From Thermoguttaceae bacterium (lineage in GTDB: Bacteria; Planctomycetota; Planctomycetia; Pirellulales; Thermoguttaceae), in NCBI GenBank assembly GCA_017939795.1, contig JAGBAA010000046.1, forward strand, positions 1-54,754: a DNA stretch of 54,754 bases. Reading direction: 5' to 3'. Below, piece after piece: positions 44,151-53,816 of this stretch (the first letter of the stretch is position 1; every line of letters starts with the position of its first letter). The notes below the pieces were generated by a model. That model ran no database searches. It saw only the letters and a list, made by a program, of their open reading frames with translations, and was not told where the DNA came from. The position numbers and the translations under genes were made by a program.

Positions 44151-45140
44151 CTATTCATGGATGATGTTTTTCAAAAAATTTCGCGCGGTACGTGATTCCG
44201 GCATCGGGATCAGAAGCCAGCAATGAAACATTTCCGGGAATCGATGGAAATCGAGTCGGATCGGAGATTTTTCGGACGGCGTATCGTTTGGATCCGCTGG
44301 ATCGTCTGGATTGGAGTTGAGTCGGCAGACTTTCTCATGGAAACGTTCCGCACTGCGGCAGAGAATGTCGTCTGTGCCTGCAAAGACCGTCATGGGAGCC
44401 AGACCCGCCGGGTCACCAAAAAGCGGCTGAACGCGCCAGTCTTCCGGAGCCAGCGGACCGCGCCACGCATTGAATATCGTATCAAAACTCCCAAAGGACA
44501 GCATGGGATCGCGGGCTTCTGCTTCGCGGGCTTCCGTATCTGAATCCAGATCCGGGGCGGCCATTTCCATCGCCGGGGAAATCATGACCAGATGACGGGG
44601 CTGCGGAAGATGCATTTCCCGAAAAAGCATCCCGCAGACCAGCGTCAGATTCCCTCCTGCCGAATCACCCATCAGAATGATGTTTTCCGGTGGATCGGTT
44701 TCCAGAAGGTACTCGTAGACCTTTTGAAGGAATGGAAGCACGTCGAGAACGTTAGCCTGCGGAGCGAGCGGATACTGCGGGACCACGATCTGCGCACGCG
44801 TCTGGAAGAGAAGCCATGAAAGAAAATCCCAGTGTGTGTTCACGGCTTCATTGACGAATCCGCCGCCGTGAAGGTAAAGGATCGTGCGTGAACCGTCAAA
44901 TTTTCTCGGACGCATGAAATAGACAGGATGTCCACCAAGGATCCTGCGTTCGAAATGCCATCCCAGAAGTTTCATGCACGCGATTCGAAGCGGACCGGGG
45001 GCAGAACCTCGGGCGGGACGCTGCGCGAGGACTTTCTGCCAAAAGGCATCCCCGCTGCTTGCGTAAAATTTTTTGTGCCCCAGCCAGCGGATGATCCGGC
45101 AAACGAGCCGAAATGCTGGCGATTTGGGAAAACTGCTCAT
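44151..45140 (-). CDS. HSL-type alpha/beta hydrolase (esterase or deacetylase)
   Basis: A 329-residue hydrolase of the hormone-sensitive lipase group. The oxyanion motif HGGG is at 91-94, nucleophile Ser160 sits in GDSAGG, the acid is in AGTDD (about 257) and the base is His306 in FPEMFHCW. GAGG precedes the ATG. There is no signal peptide, so it is cytosolic or peripheral. Known members hydrolyse short-chain esters or remove acetyl groups from sugars; the neighbourhood of carbohydrate genes fits deacylation, but this is inference. A short low-complexity stretch (NPDDPADPNDTPSEK, 277-291) precedes the last strand. Confidence 0.85.
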   Translation of the reverse strand: MSSFPKSPAFRLVCRIIRWLGHKKFYASSGDAFWQKVLAQRPARGSAPGPLRIACMKLLGWHFERRILGGHPVYFMRPRKFDGSRTILYLHGGGFVNEAVNTHWDFLSWLLFQTRAQIVVPQYPLAPQANVLDVLPFLQKVYEYLLETDPPENIILMGDSAGGNLTLVCGMLFREMHLPQPRHLVMISPAMEMAAPDLDSDTEAREAEARDPMLSFGSFDTIFNAWRGPLAPEDWRVQPLFGDPAGLAPMTVFAGTDDILCRSAERFHEKVCRLNSNPDDPADPNDTPSEKSPIRLDFHRFPEMFHCWLLIPMPESRTARNFLKNIIHE

Positions 45141-45187
45141 TTCTGGTCCTCATTGATTTTTCAATTTCAGGGAAACTCGGCGTCTGA

Positions 45188-45209
45188 GATCTCCAATACA
45201 CTGGAGATC
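45188..45209. other. Hairpin between the protease and hydrolase genes
   Basis: GATCTCCA and TGGAGATC form an 8-bp perfect stem around ATACAC in the 120-nt gap between two minus-strand genes. Lacks a T-run; possibly a processing or weak termination site. Confidence 0.35.
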
Positions 45210-45260
45210 CCGGATGTATTTCCCATTCCATTTCGGGATGGTGCGGATAGCGTGAGGGAC

Positions 45261-46913
45261 CTAACGTCGCCAGACACGGCGAGTTGAGGTTCTTTCGCCT
45301 CCTTTTCGGTACGGCGCGGAACGCTTTTTCAGGATCTGGGAAGCACTTTCTTTAATATTTTGCGCTTTCAGGACGATCTCCAGAGCCTTTTCCAGCTGGG
45401 TGTCCCGATAGTCCGCCGGATTTTTGGTCACGGGGAGGTCATTGTGCGTTTTGAGGGTGCCCCGACGGCTGCGGTCGTCGAGAAACATTCGATCTTCCTC
45501 TGCCGACGTCTGAACAAGAAATTCATCGTCCGGCTTCACTCCCCACTCGTCATTCTCGCCCATACCTTCCTCTTTGTGGATATTTCGGCCATTGGGACTG
45601 AAATAACTGGCGGTGGTGAGCTTGAGGTTCGTCGTTCCTCCTTCAAAGGGGAGGACGCTTTGGATCACCCCTTTACCAAAAGTCCGTTCTCCGGCGATGA
45701 CGGCACGCTGATGGTCCTGAAGGCACGCGGAAAAGACTTCACTGGCGCTCGCACTATAGGAGTTGACTAGGATCACGACGGGGACCGATTGGGGAATGAG
45801 GACTTCCGGAGATGCCCGCCAGATCTGCTCGACCGTATTTTTCCCTTTCGCACTGACGAGTGTTCCCTCCTCGATAAACATGTCGGCCATGGCGACGGAA
45901 ACCTGGAAACTGCCGCCAGGATTGAAGCGAAGATCCAGGATCAGACCGTTCAGCGGAGATCCCGAATCGGTTCGTTCGGCTTGGGAGTCTTCATTCTTGC
46001 TTTCGCTGCGGCTGTTTTCTTTTTGAGGGGATCCTGTGCTTTCGTTCTTCGTTTCACTTTCGTTTTCTACTTCGCTTTCCGGTTTCTGAAGCATTTCGAG
46101 AACTTTCCGAAGTTCCTCTCCCGTTCCGTCACGAAATTCCGTCACGTGAATGTACGCGATCCCGTTTTGTTTGTCGAGCCAGTAGTTCCAGGAATCGTCT
46201 TCGCTGCGATCGAATCCAAGGACGGTCTCCATGAGGATCAGCTCACGGCGAAGCGTGAAGTCAAGTGGTTTTTTTTCACCAGTCCGGCGCACTTTGACGT
46301 CTACCGTCGTTCCGATCTCGCCGGTCAGGAGCTGAAGAACTTCGTCCATTTTCTTTTCATGGACCTTTTCTCCCGCGACCTCCAGAAGCTCATCTCCTGC
46401 GTGGATCCCGGCTGTATACGCCGGCATGCCCGCAAGCGGAGCCACGACGATGAATTTTCCGCCGCGCGAGTCGATCGCCATGCCGACTCCGCCGTAATTT
46501 GAATGCACTTCACGTCGGAAATCCTTCATTTCCTCGTTGCCGATATAGTAAGAGTACGGATCCAGTTTACTCGTTACGCCCTGGATCGCGGCCTCGATCA
46601 GCTCCTTGCGGCTGATGGAATGTACGTAATTGCGTGAGACGCTGTCGATCAGGTCGATCAGGACACGGTATTGCTCGAACGTGTCGTTTTCGCCGCTAAG
46701 GATCAATGCCTGGGATTCATGATGTCGGACATCTTCTTCCAGTGAGGATGATGGGGCTTTCGTTTCTATTTCGGTCTTCGGGGCGGCTTCCTGAGCTGCG
46801 GCTGGACAGAAAAGGAATACGGCCATGAAAAGTAATGCCGCGGTCCTCTGGTACAGTGGGGCACAAAAAATGGAGTGGATGCGGGGCAGATCAAACGTGG
46901 ATTTTGTCTTCAT
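45261..46913 (-). CDS. S41 C-terminal processing peptidase with PDZ domain
   Basis: A 550-residue exported serine protease of the CtpA/Prc family, which trims or degrades envelope proteins. A signal peptide (about 24-40, ALLFMAVFLFCPAAAQ) is followed by a PDZ domain (about 136-212, GGVGMAID, GDELLEVAGEKV) and the catalytic domain with Ser387 in NSYSASASEV and Lys414 in GERTFGKGV, a Ser-Lys dyad. Between them (about 278-319) is a low-complexity acidic insert of Glu, Ser, Asn and Lys not usual in the family. The C-terminus has a basic tail (RTSTRRVWRR). The start has no strong ribosome-binding site. Confidence 0.9.
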   Translation of the reverse strand: MKTKSTFDLPRIHSIFCAPLYQRTAALLFMAVFLFCPAAAQEAAPKTEIETKAPSSSLEEDVRHHESQALILSGENDTFEQYRVLIDLIDSVSRNYVHSISRKELIEAAIQGVTSKLDPYSYYIGNEEMKDFRREVHSNYGGVGMAIDSRGGKFIVVAPLAGMPAYTAGIHAGDELLEVAGEKVHEKKMDEVLQLLTGEIGTTVDVKVRRTGEKKPLDFTLRRELILMETVLGFDRSEDDSWNYWLDKQNGIAYIHVTEFRDGTGEELRKVLEMLQKPESEVENESETKNESTGSPQKENSRSESKNEDSQAERTDSGSPLNGLILDLRFNPGGSFQVSVAMADMFIEEGTLVSAKGKNTVEQIWRASPEVLIPQSVPVVILVNSYSASASEVFSACLQDHQRAVIAGERTFGKGVIQSVLPFEGGTTNLKLTTASYFSPNGRNIHKEEGMGENDEWGVKPDDEFLVQTSAEEDRMFLDDRSRRGTLKTHNDLPVTKNPADYRDTQLEKALEIVLKAQNIKESASQILKKRSAPYRKGGERTSTRRVWRR

Positions 46914-47041
46914 TTTATTGATTTTGCTTTCTTGAAAGGAATTTTTTGGGCATTGACCCCCATTTTTATTTCGGAGGCATTGGGAAACCGCGAGACCATT
47001 CTCTTTTCCGATTTTGGGGAAATGAATGGAAGAATACCAAT

Positions 47042-49522
47042 CTATTTTTCGTCTGAACGCGGATTGCGGAGATAGTAGAGCCTGCCGTCCTCCGCACCCA
47101 CGACAAGATCCGGAATACCGTCTGCATTAAAGTCTGCCGTTGTTGGACTGGAGGAATGACCAGCCAGTTTTCGGCCATCGAGTGTTCCCTGGTTCCTGAA
47201 GTAGAATTTTCCGTCTTCCTTCTTTACCTGGCGTGCGAGATCTGCGTTGCGCGAATTGAGCAAAAGGTCGAAGTTCCCGTCGCCGTCCCAATCGCAAACC
47301 GCGATCTTGCGTCGTCCGCTTCCTCCTGCGAAACCGGAGTTCAGCCGCATCGGCGTACCGTCTTCCCAAAAGAAGATCCGCTGGGGAGACTTTAGCTTCA
47401 GCGTGCCGTCTGTGTCGCGGAAACGTTCAAAAAATGCGAAGTATCCTTCTGTGTCGAGCATGCAGAGATCCATCAGTCCATCGGCGTTCACGTCGAACAT
47501 GACGGGCGTCGTGCGCCATTGAGTCAGGAGCTTTTTTCCCTCCGGTTTCAGCCAGCCCCACGCCAATTCCGGCTGTGGACCGTCCCACTCGACTTCGACG
47601 GGTTGAGGCGCGGAGAATTCCGGTTCCGTTTTCGTCCCGATATTCTTAAACCACGCAGGTTTTCCCCAGATGTGGTTCCACATGATGTCGATCAGACCGT
47701 CGCCGTCCCAGTCCGCTGCTGTGAGCGTCGTGTATCCCCATTTTTCCTCGATCGGTCCCTGAATGGAACCGTTCGGTTTGGCGTTGATGTGCGCGATCTT
47801 CCCTTCGGCTTTCACGAAGACCGGCTTTGCCCACGTGGGGAATTCTTCGCCCGGTTCGCTCAGGTTCTCGAAGAACATGATGTACCCGGCCGAGGTCCCG
47901 CAGAGGAGGTCGTCTGCGCCGTCGCCGTTCAGATCCGCGCCGCACGGAGTCACCAGCGCACCGGCTTTCAGTTCGTCGGCTTCCTGCTGGAAGTAGAGCG
48001 GAGCTTTGAAGATCGGGACGCGGAGGCTCTTTCCGTCTTTTGTTTCGGTACGGAATTTCCCGGTATTTTCGAAGAGGGCGACTCTTCCATCCTCGTCGCC
48101 GCAGAGGATGTCCGGCTTCCCGTCCTGCGTCCAGTCGAAGACGACCGGGGTCGCCATGCAGAGATCGATCGCAGCGGGGGAACCATCTTCCATCGTGGGA
48201 CGGACTCCCGGTGCGTAGACGGGCTGCGTGCGCGTGCCGATGTTTTCAAAGTACGTGAATTTGTCGCGGAATTCGCCGCAAAGAAGGTCCAGATCTCCGT
48301 CGCCGTCGAAATCTTCAAAAGAAGGCGACGGCCAGCCATACGTCAGGGCGGTGTTTCCGTGCGTGTCGGCAAGAAGGTACGGTTTTTCGTATTGCGGAAC
48401 GTCATTCGTGCCGCCGTTCCGGATGATGTAGACGGCTCCGAGCGTCGGTTTGTTTTTCCAGTTCCCCTTTTCGTCCCACGCATTATCCCAGCCGTAGTCC
48501 GTCCAGTCGTCGATCCCAACTGCGATGTCGAGGACTCCGTCACCGTCAAAATCGACGTACTTCCACATATTGCCGCGAAGTCCGCGATGGTGAACGTTGG
48601 CCGGGAGCGGGAGCGTTTCGGGGGTGCGCAGGCCCGTGTTTGCGAAGTCGGGAAATTCCTGATTCTGACGCAGAACGCGCGTTTCTCCGTTGACGAAACT
48701 GGCTTGAATGTTGATTTTTCCCGAGCTGATCCGTTCGCCGGACCTGAAGACGGGCATCGCGGCGTGCGGAATCGGTTCGGTTTCCTTCGGACGAACGCCA
48801 AGGCCGGTCTTTCCTTCCGGAATACCCGGATTTTCAAATCGGTACGTCCCATTGTACGGCGTGTCCTCGCAGGAAAGGATCAGGTCCATTTTCCCGTCGC
48901 GGTTGAAGTCCGTCGGTACGATCCAGACCCAGAGTCCGACGGCAAGATCGTCGATGAGTCCAGGATTTCGGTACTTCATGCGGATGAGTTTCGGTTCCGG
49001 CGGCAATGGCGGATCCCATGCGATCGGCTGGTCCGAGAAAAGGAGCTGGCTTCCCGACCAACTGAATTGCGGCAGCTCGACCGTTTCGCCTTTTTTCAGC
49101 ATTCGCGAGTAGATATGCATTCCGGTCTTCCCGCCGTCTGTGTACTGAAACGCACGCTCCCTGCGCAGCGTCCAGGTGTCGTCCATGTCGTTGCTCAGAC
49201 TTCCGGCCGCAAAAAGGATCACCGTGTCCTGTTTTGCCGTCACCGAGACACTTCCCCGTTCCCCGCCTCCGAATTTCGTGAAGAAAACGCCCTGAAGCTC
49301 CTTCGGCACATTTTCCCAGACGTACTTTCGATTCCGATACGCCAGCCCGCCGTTTTCGAGGACCGCCTTCTCGCAGTTCTCTCCCGAAACGCAGATCCGG
49401 TCATTTTCATATTGAAACGCCGGAACGTCCGCATTTCCCGACGCAAACAGGAAACCGGACATCAAAAAAGCCGGCATCAGAAAAGCCGTCCATTGGCATG
49501 ATTTTCGTAAAATCTGGTTCAT
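47042..49522 (-). CDS. Secreted FG-GAP/VCBS repeat protein
   Basis: An 826-residue exported protein. GGAAG precedes the ATG and a signal peptide follows (AFLMPAFLMSGFLFASG). From about residue 200 to the end it has about nine calcium-loop repeats such as DFDGDGVLDIAVG, DFDGDGDLDLLCG, DLNGDGADDLLCG, DWDGDGNFDLLLN and DFNADGIPDLVVG, the FG-GAP/VCBS beta-propeller pattern. Planctomycetes encode many such proteins, usually thought to bind calcium and glycans at the surface; no catalytic motif is visible. Some related proteins contain sugar-binding or lyase modules, not seen here. Confidence 0.9.
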   Translation of the reverse strand: MNQILRKSCQWTAFLMPAFLMSGFLFASGNADVPAFQYENDRICVSGENCEKAVLENGGLAYRNRKYVWENVPKELQGVFFTKFGGGERGSVSVTAKQDTVILFAAGSLSNDMDDTWTLRRERAFQYTDGGKTGMHIYSRMLKKGETVELPQFSWSGSQLLFSDQPIAWDPPLPPEPKLIRMKYRNPGLIDDLAVGLWVWIVPTDFNRDGKMDLILSCEDTPYNGTYRFENPGIPEGKTGLGVRPKETEPIPHAAMPVFRSGERISSGKINIQASFVNGETRVLRQNQEFPDFANTGLRTPETLPLPANVHHRGLRGNMWKYVDFDGDGVLDIAVGIDDWTDYGWDNAWDEKGNWKNKPTLGAVYIIRNGGTNDVPQYEKPYLLADTHGNTALTYGWPSPSFEDFDGDGDLDLLCGEFRDKFTYFENIGTRTQPVYAPGVRPTMEDGSPAAIDLCMATPVVFDWTQDGKPDILCGDEDGRVALFENTGKFRTETKDGKSLRVPIFKAPLYFQQEADELKAGALVTPCGADLNGDGADDLLCGTSAGYIMFFENLSEPGEEFPTWAKPVFVKAEGKIAHINAKPNGSIQGPIEEKWGYTTLTAADWDGDGLIDIMWNHIWGKPAWFKNIGTKTEPEFSAPQPVEVEWDGPQPELAWGWLKPEGKKLLTQWRTTPVMFDVNADGLMDLCMLDTEGYFAFFERFRDTDGTLKLKSPQRIFFWEDGTPMRLNSGFAGGSGRRKIAVCDWDGDGNFDLLLNSRNADLARQVKKEDGKFYFRNQGTLDGRKLAGHSSSPTTADFNADGIPDLVVGAEDGRLYYLRNPRSDEK

Positions 49523-49643
49523 GGGTTCTTCCTTTCAAATCGGTAGTGAATGAAACTTTCGGGAATCCGTCTTCGTGCTGTAGAAGGTGTTTTGCGAACG
49601 AAACCGACAGGCAAAACCGATTTAGCCGGCCTGGAGCGTCATT

Positions 49644-50300
49644 TCATGAAGACGGACGGTTTTCATGGTAATCGACGCGGGGAAGGCGGAGGTTCCAGGA
49701 GATCGCAGCCAGCCGCCAACCGGTGGTGATGAGGAAGGCCGCAAGGAAACCAAGGACGCGGATCTGTTCGGGATCCAATCCAGGAAGCGGGAAAATGTTT
49801 AGAAGGTAAAGTGCCAATGCTCCGAAAAATACGGGGATGGCGTAAAGTTCATCGCTCAGCGGCTGCGCGGGTTTGTTCAGGATCACATCACGGACCACAC
49901 CGCCTCCGCAGCCGGTCAGGAAGGCGAGAAGCATGATGGCAAAAAGGTTCATTTCGAGCTGGACGCCGATATTTGCCGCGACGCCCGCAAAGGCTCCGAA
50001 TCCAAAAGCGTCAAAGTAGTTGAACAGGCCGGCGCGTTTCCAGAATGAGGATGGGAAGAAGTAGATCAGAATGACCGGTGCGAGGATCATCCAGAAATAA
50101 AGCGGGTCGGAGAGAACGGCAGCCTCCCGTCCGAGGATGGCATCACGGATCATTCCGCCGCCGATGGCGGTAACGCCGGCAAGGAGCAGCATACCAATGA
50201 AGTCCGGGTGCCGGTCAATGGCGCGCAGTGCGCCGGAAAAGGCAAAGGCAGCCGTTCCGATCAGGTCAAATGCGTAAATGATGAACTCTCCGTTTCCCAT
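49644..50300 (-). CDS. TRIC/UPF0126 family membrane channel
   Basis: A 218-residue protein with about seven hydrophobic helices. Two internal repeats carry the family signature: GVTAIGGGMIRDAILG and TGCGGGVVRDVILNK (glycine-rich, then Arg-Asp). The start MGNGEFIIYAFDLIG matches the family N-terminus and has GGAG upstream; a start 27 codons earlier is open but unsupported. Related proteins (YicG-like, TRIC-type) act as monovalent cation channels or small-molecule (for example glycine) transporters in the inner membrane. It follows the sugar isomerase-like gene on the same strand. Confidence 0.9.
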   Translation of the reverse strand: MGNGEFIIYAFDLIGTAAFAFSGALRAIDRHPDFIGMLLLAGVTAIGGGMIRDAILGREAAVLSDPLYFWMILAPVILIYFFPSSFWKRAGLFNYFDAFGFGAFAGVAANIGVQLEMNLFAIMLLAFLTGCGGGVVRDVILNKPAQPLSDELYAIPVFFGALALYLLNIFPLPGLDPEQIRVLGFLAAFLITTGWRLAAISWNLRLPRVDYHENRPSS

Positions 50301-50431
50301 GAATTTCTGCTCCGCTTCTTTCTCGTCGAGGGGAATGTTTCGTCTGATGAATTTCAAAAACCGCGGACCGTTCGGAATCATTGAAATCGATTTCGAATCG
50401 GTCAGCGGTTGGTTTCAGGTCGAAAAATCGA

Positions 50432-51400
50432 CTATTTGCCGGCGATGATCAGGTCCATGTCGGCACTCTTCTTGGCGATCGGATCGCTTCCGCCTTCGAT
50501 GGTCATGAACCCATTGTATCCGATGTCGTCGATCGCTTTGCGGACGACCGGCCAGTTCACGCTGCCGTCGCGGAGATTGACGAATCCTTTGTATCCGCCG
50601 CAGTCCGGACGGGTCAGATCCAGTTTGTAGTCTTTCGCATGGAGCTTCACGATGGAATCACCCAGTGCGTAAATGTAGTCTTCCGTCGCGGCATACTTCA
50701 CGTTATTGCCGAGGTCGAAGTAGGCTTTGACCCACGGATTCTTGAAGTACTTCACGAACGCGGCGTAGAAGTCCGGCGTGATCCACAGATTGTTCCAGAC
50801 GTTTTCCAGCGCAATGACGACGCCCGTTTTTTCGGCGACCGGGATCAGACGCTTAATGGCTTCGATGCTGGCTTTCGTCGCGGTGTTCTGCGCTTCGATG
50901 TAGGCCTGGTAGGGCGTATTGTCGCCTTCTGCGACTTTCGAGACCATGAGGGTGTCGGGGTCGAATTCGATCTTGAATTCGCGCGGATTCGGCATAGTCC
51001 CGCCGGTACGGCACGGAACGACGAGGAGAGCGTCGCCGCCGTAGCCCTGGGTCGTTTCCAGAGCGAGCGAAATGTTCGCGATGTCTTTGTCGAAAGAGGC
51101 TGGATTATTGACGTTCGCCCAGCCGAACAGAACGGAATGAATGCGCATTCCGAGTTTTTCCGCGACCTTACGGGCTTCTGCAGCTTTTGCGGGACCGCAG
51201 GACCAGTCGGTGGATTCCACGCCGTCGAAGGAGTTACGTTTGAAGTGCATGAGATTATCTTCCGTCGGGTAGCCGCAAATGTAGCCCTTCAGGATCTTCG
51301 TTTTCCACTCGGCAGCCTGTGTAGAGGCGGGAATTCCCTGCCAGCAGGACGCGGCAGCGGTCAGGACCATGGCGTTTTTCAGAAATTCACGTCTTTTCAT
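50432..51400 (-). CDS. Tat-exported sugar phosphate isomerase/epimerase-like TIM-barrel protein
   Basis: A 322-residue xylose-isomerase-like TIM barrel. It opens with a twin-arginine signal (KRREFLKNAMVLTAAAS). Metal and catalytic positions of the AP-endonuclease-2/isomerase superfamily are in place: Glu199 (VIALEN), Asp229 (AYFDLGN), His254 (VKLHAKD) and Glu302 (FMTIEGG). HSVLFGW and GDALLVVPCR are other family strands. In planctomycetes such proteins, often next to oxidoreductases, take part in processing unusual sugars after extracellular breakdown; the substrate is not known. The gene has a good promoter about 80 nt upstream and is followed by the TRIC-like gene. Confidence 0.85.
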   Translation of the reverse strand: MKRREFLKNAMVLTAAASCWQGIPASTQAAEWKTKILKGYICGYPTEDNLMHFKRNSFDGVESTDWSCGPAKAAEARKVAEKLGMRIHSVLFGWANVNNPASFDKDIANISLALETTQGYGGDALLVVPCRTGGTMPNPREFKIEFDPDTLMVSKVAEGDNTPYQAYIEAQNTATKASIEAIKRLIPVAEKTGVVIALENVWNNLWITPDFYAAFVKYFKNPWVKAYFDLGNNVKYAATEDYIYALGDSIVKLHAKDYKLDLTRPDCGGYKGFVNLRDGSVNWPVVRKAIDDIGYNGFMTIEGGSDPIAKKSADMDLIIAGK

Positions 51401-51483
51401 CGTTTAAATCTCCATTAATGGGGGGATGGTTCGATCAGGGATCTTCAGGACGGTCCAAATCGCCGTCCTTGACACTAATCGTT

Positions 51484-51512
51484 ATCTTAACGGACAATTC
51501 AGGGAAAGTCAA
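51484..51512 (-). promoter_or_regulatory. Predicted promoter of the isomerase-like gene
   Basis: Minus strand: TTGACT (51512-51507), 17-nt spacer, TAAGAT (51489-51484). A GGACGG/CCGTCC hairpin (51446-51472) lies at the predicted leader start. A/T tracts precede the promoter. Confidence 0.6.
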
Positions 51513-51724
51513 GCCCCGCGATATAAAAAAACGGTGAAAAATGCGAAATTCAGATGAAAAATTTCCCCCATGAAGGTCCATCCAGGAGATCAAGGGCTAT
51601 TTTTTCAGTCTGACTCTGTATGGTGTCTGCGGGATCGCGGTGGATTTTTATTTCAGACAGGCTGCCGAGTTAAGAAAAGAAGGGAGAATTTTCTGAAATT
51701 TTGAGAAATTTCGCCAGCCCGCTC

Positions 51725-51753
51725 TTGACGAGAGAGGCTGATTTTGCTAAAAT
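51725..51753 (+). promoter_or_regulatory. Predicted promoter of the PAS-GAF gene
   Basis: TTGACG (51725-51730), 17-nt spacer, TAAAAT (51748-51753). AATTTT-type tracts at about 10-bp spacing lie upstream (51690-51715). Leader of about 110 nt. The rest of 51513-51680 shows no gene. Confidence 0.65.
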
Positions 51754-51867
51754 CAGTGTTTCCGGGAGATTTTCGGGGAGCTGAGGCTCGAAATGAGAGC
51801 CTGATCGAAAAATCGGGTCGAAAAGATTGGAAGCAGTTCGCCAAACAGATCGAAGGCAGGCCGCCAA

Positions 51868-53520
51868 ATGAGAAAACAGGAAAAATCAAGTGCTGCAGAA
51901 ATAGTGAAAGAAGTTCTGGTCGGTCGCTCGCAAAAAGAGCAGATCAGCATGATGATGTATTTGAACCCGGCACTTGTTGATCTTCCGGAAGGGGTTCTGA
52001 TCACGTCGATGAACGGGAAGGTGATCCTGTGCAATAAAAAGATGGGAGAGCTTTTCCCGTCGATCCGCCAGGCTGTCGATCTTTCAGACGTTCCGTGGCT
52101 TCAGAGCAGGTTCCCTGACATGGACTGCGATATTTCGATCCCGTCTGTGATCCGGCATCCGGACGGCCGCTATTTTTCGGTTTCACGGTGTCGGTGGACT
52201 ACGCCGATCATTCCGGATGAGGAATTCTGGATGGTACGTTTTCAGCCGATCGGAAATGTGGAGGCGATCCTGCTCCGGAAGACTGAGATCTCGAAGATCT
52301 GTGAGGCACTATGCGATCAGAAGCAGCTTCTGGAACAGACTTTTCAGCAGAGAAACCACTACTTCAGCAACGGGCTGCACATGATCGCGCGAACGCTTGG
52401 GCTGGACGATTTCGAATTTTGGAAATTTGACATCGTGGAGCAGTGGCTGAAACTGTTTGCCAAGTCCGGCTGCGATGAGAGTCAGTGCGGGATCCTTTTT
52501 GACCGTCACGAACACGCTCCGCCGATCCGCCGCGTTCAGGCCAGAAAGCAGACGTATGTCTGCAAAGACGCGAGTCATGACCCCTGTTTTCCGAGCGAAA
52601 CGCCCCCGTTTTCTTCCATTGCCATTCCGGTGATCTTTCGGGATGAAATGTACGGTGTTTTCTACGTGCGGAGAGAACAGGTGAATGCGTTTGACGAGGT
52701 GGAAGTCGCCTGCATTGAGCATCTTACGTACGAACTGGCGCGGATGCTGAATATTCTGGAGCTTCTGCGTGAAGAAAAAATGGACATTCTGGAAATGTTC
52801 CACAAGCAGATCACTAGTCCGATCAACAGACTGAACGACATGCTGCTGGTTCCGGAACACGAAGATCATGAGGCGTTCCTGACGAAGCTGCGTGACGAAG
52901 TGATCGCCATCCGCATGGCGATTCGTGCGTTTGGCAAAAAATTGCCGGATCCGCTTTTTGAGGATTTCGAAGAACTTGCGCCCCGCTGGTTTAAGGTCTT
53001 CCAAGGGAAGGACATTCTTTGGCTTGAAAATGACTCAGTCAACATGAGCTGGGGCTATTCGCTTTTCAGTACGCTGGGTGCGACGGCTGCGTTCCGAAAT
53101 ACCGGGAAAGGAATTTTGGAAGTACTTGCATCCCGGAAGCCGGACGTTCTCATCGCCATCGAAAAACCGGATGATTACGAGCACGGCACACAATTTTTCG
53201 TAGATCTTGCGTCGGTCTATAAAGAGAAGCATCCGCCGCTTCTGATCCTTTCGAATAAAAGTGAACGGAACGACGACCACGTGTTCAGCAATACGCGGAT
53301 CCGCTATCCTTTTGCCCAGCATGTGCAGCATATCCTGCCCGTTGGAAAACTCGACGAAATGCACCATTGGCTCGAGCAGGTACAGAATGCCATCGAGAAG
53401 ACGAAAGGTCAGGAAGGCGTCTTTACCGTTTCTCTGGATACGAGTCTGAATGATCCCTGGAGCAACGATTTGGGAAATGCGCAAAGAGAGGCTGGAAAGT
53501 TCGCGAAAACGCAAAAATAA
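51868..53520 (+). CDS. PAS-GAF signalling protein with histidine-kinase-like helix and pseudo-receiver, no ATPase domain
   Basis: A 550-residue soluble protein. Residues 36-130 look like a PAS domain (LPEGVLITSMNGKVILCNKKMG). Residues of about 165-300 look like a GAF domain (GILFDRHEHAPPIRRV, SSIAIPVIFRDEMYGVFYVRR). A helix around 302-330 reads KMDILEMFHKQITSPINRL, which resembles the phosphoacceptor helix of histidine kinases (SHELRTPLNxL), with His312. The C-terminal 381-505 has receiver-like pattern (DILWLENDS, GILEVLASRKPDVLIAIEKP, PPLLILSNKS, LPVGKLDEMHHWLEQ), but the aspartate expected after the third strand is Ala430. There is no HATPase domain. It could be a partner or sensor for an external kinase; this is inference. 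The ribosome-binding site is weak. Confidence 0.7.
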   Translation: MRKQEKSSAAEIVKEVLVGRSQKEQISMMMYLNPALVDLPEGVLITSMNGKVILCNKKMGELFPSIRQAVDLSDVPWLQSRFPDMDCDISIPSVIRHPDGRYFSVSRCRWTTPIIPDEEFWMVRFQPIGNVEAILLRKTEISKICEALCDQKQLLEQTFQQRNHYFSNGLHMIARTLGLDDFEFWKFDIVEQWLKLFAKSGCDESQCGILFDRHEHAPPIRRVQARKQTYVCKDASHDPCFPSETPPFSSIAIPVIFRDEMYGVFYVRREQVNAFDEVEVACIEHLTYELARMLNILELLREEKMDILEMFHKQITSPINRLNDMLLVPEHEDHEAFLTKLRDEVIAIRMAIRAFGKKLPDPLFEDFEELAPRWFKVFQGKDILWLENDSVNMSWGYSLFSTLGATAAFRNTGKGILEVLASRKPDVLIAIEKPDDYEHGTQFFVDLASVYKEKHPPLLILSNKSERNDDHVFSNTRIRYPFAQHVQHILPVGKLDEMHHWLEQVQNAIEKTKGQEGVFTVSLDTSLNDPWSNDLGNAQREAGKFAKTQK

Positions 53521-53751
53521 GGAGCGGAAAATGGACCGCTGAAAATGCGGGTCTGGAAAAACGCACGCCGGGAGGATGTTTGAAAAAACGGACTGTCGGC
53601 GTATGCTTTTTTCTGAAGGTTTTCATTTTCTGATCTTCCGGAGTCGCGGTTCGGTACGGCCGGAATTTTCTCAAAAATCTCAAAATTTTTAATTTTTTTC
53701 TTGCTGGATCATAAAAAACCGGGAAATTTTGAAGGAATGCGTGATTTTTAT

Positions 53752-53780
53752 TTGACGTCCGGAAGAAAATAGGGTTTAAT
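53752..53780 (+). promoter_or_regulatory. Predicted promoter of the terminal repeat-protein gene
   Basis: TTGACG (53752-53757), 17-nt spacer, TTTAAT (53775-53780). A/T tracts lie at 53670-53700. No gene is supported in 53521-53750. Confidence 0.6.
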
Positions 53781-53816
53781 AGAGTAGAGTCTGAAAATGT
53801 ATTTGGAGGTGCATGG

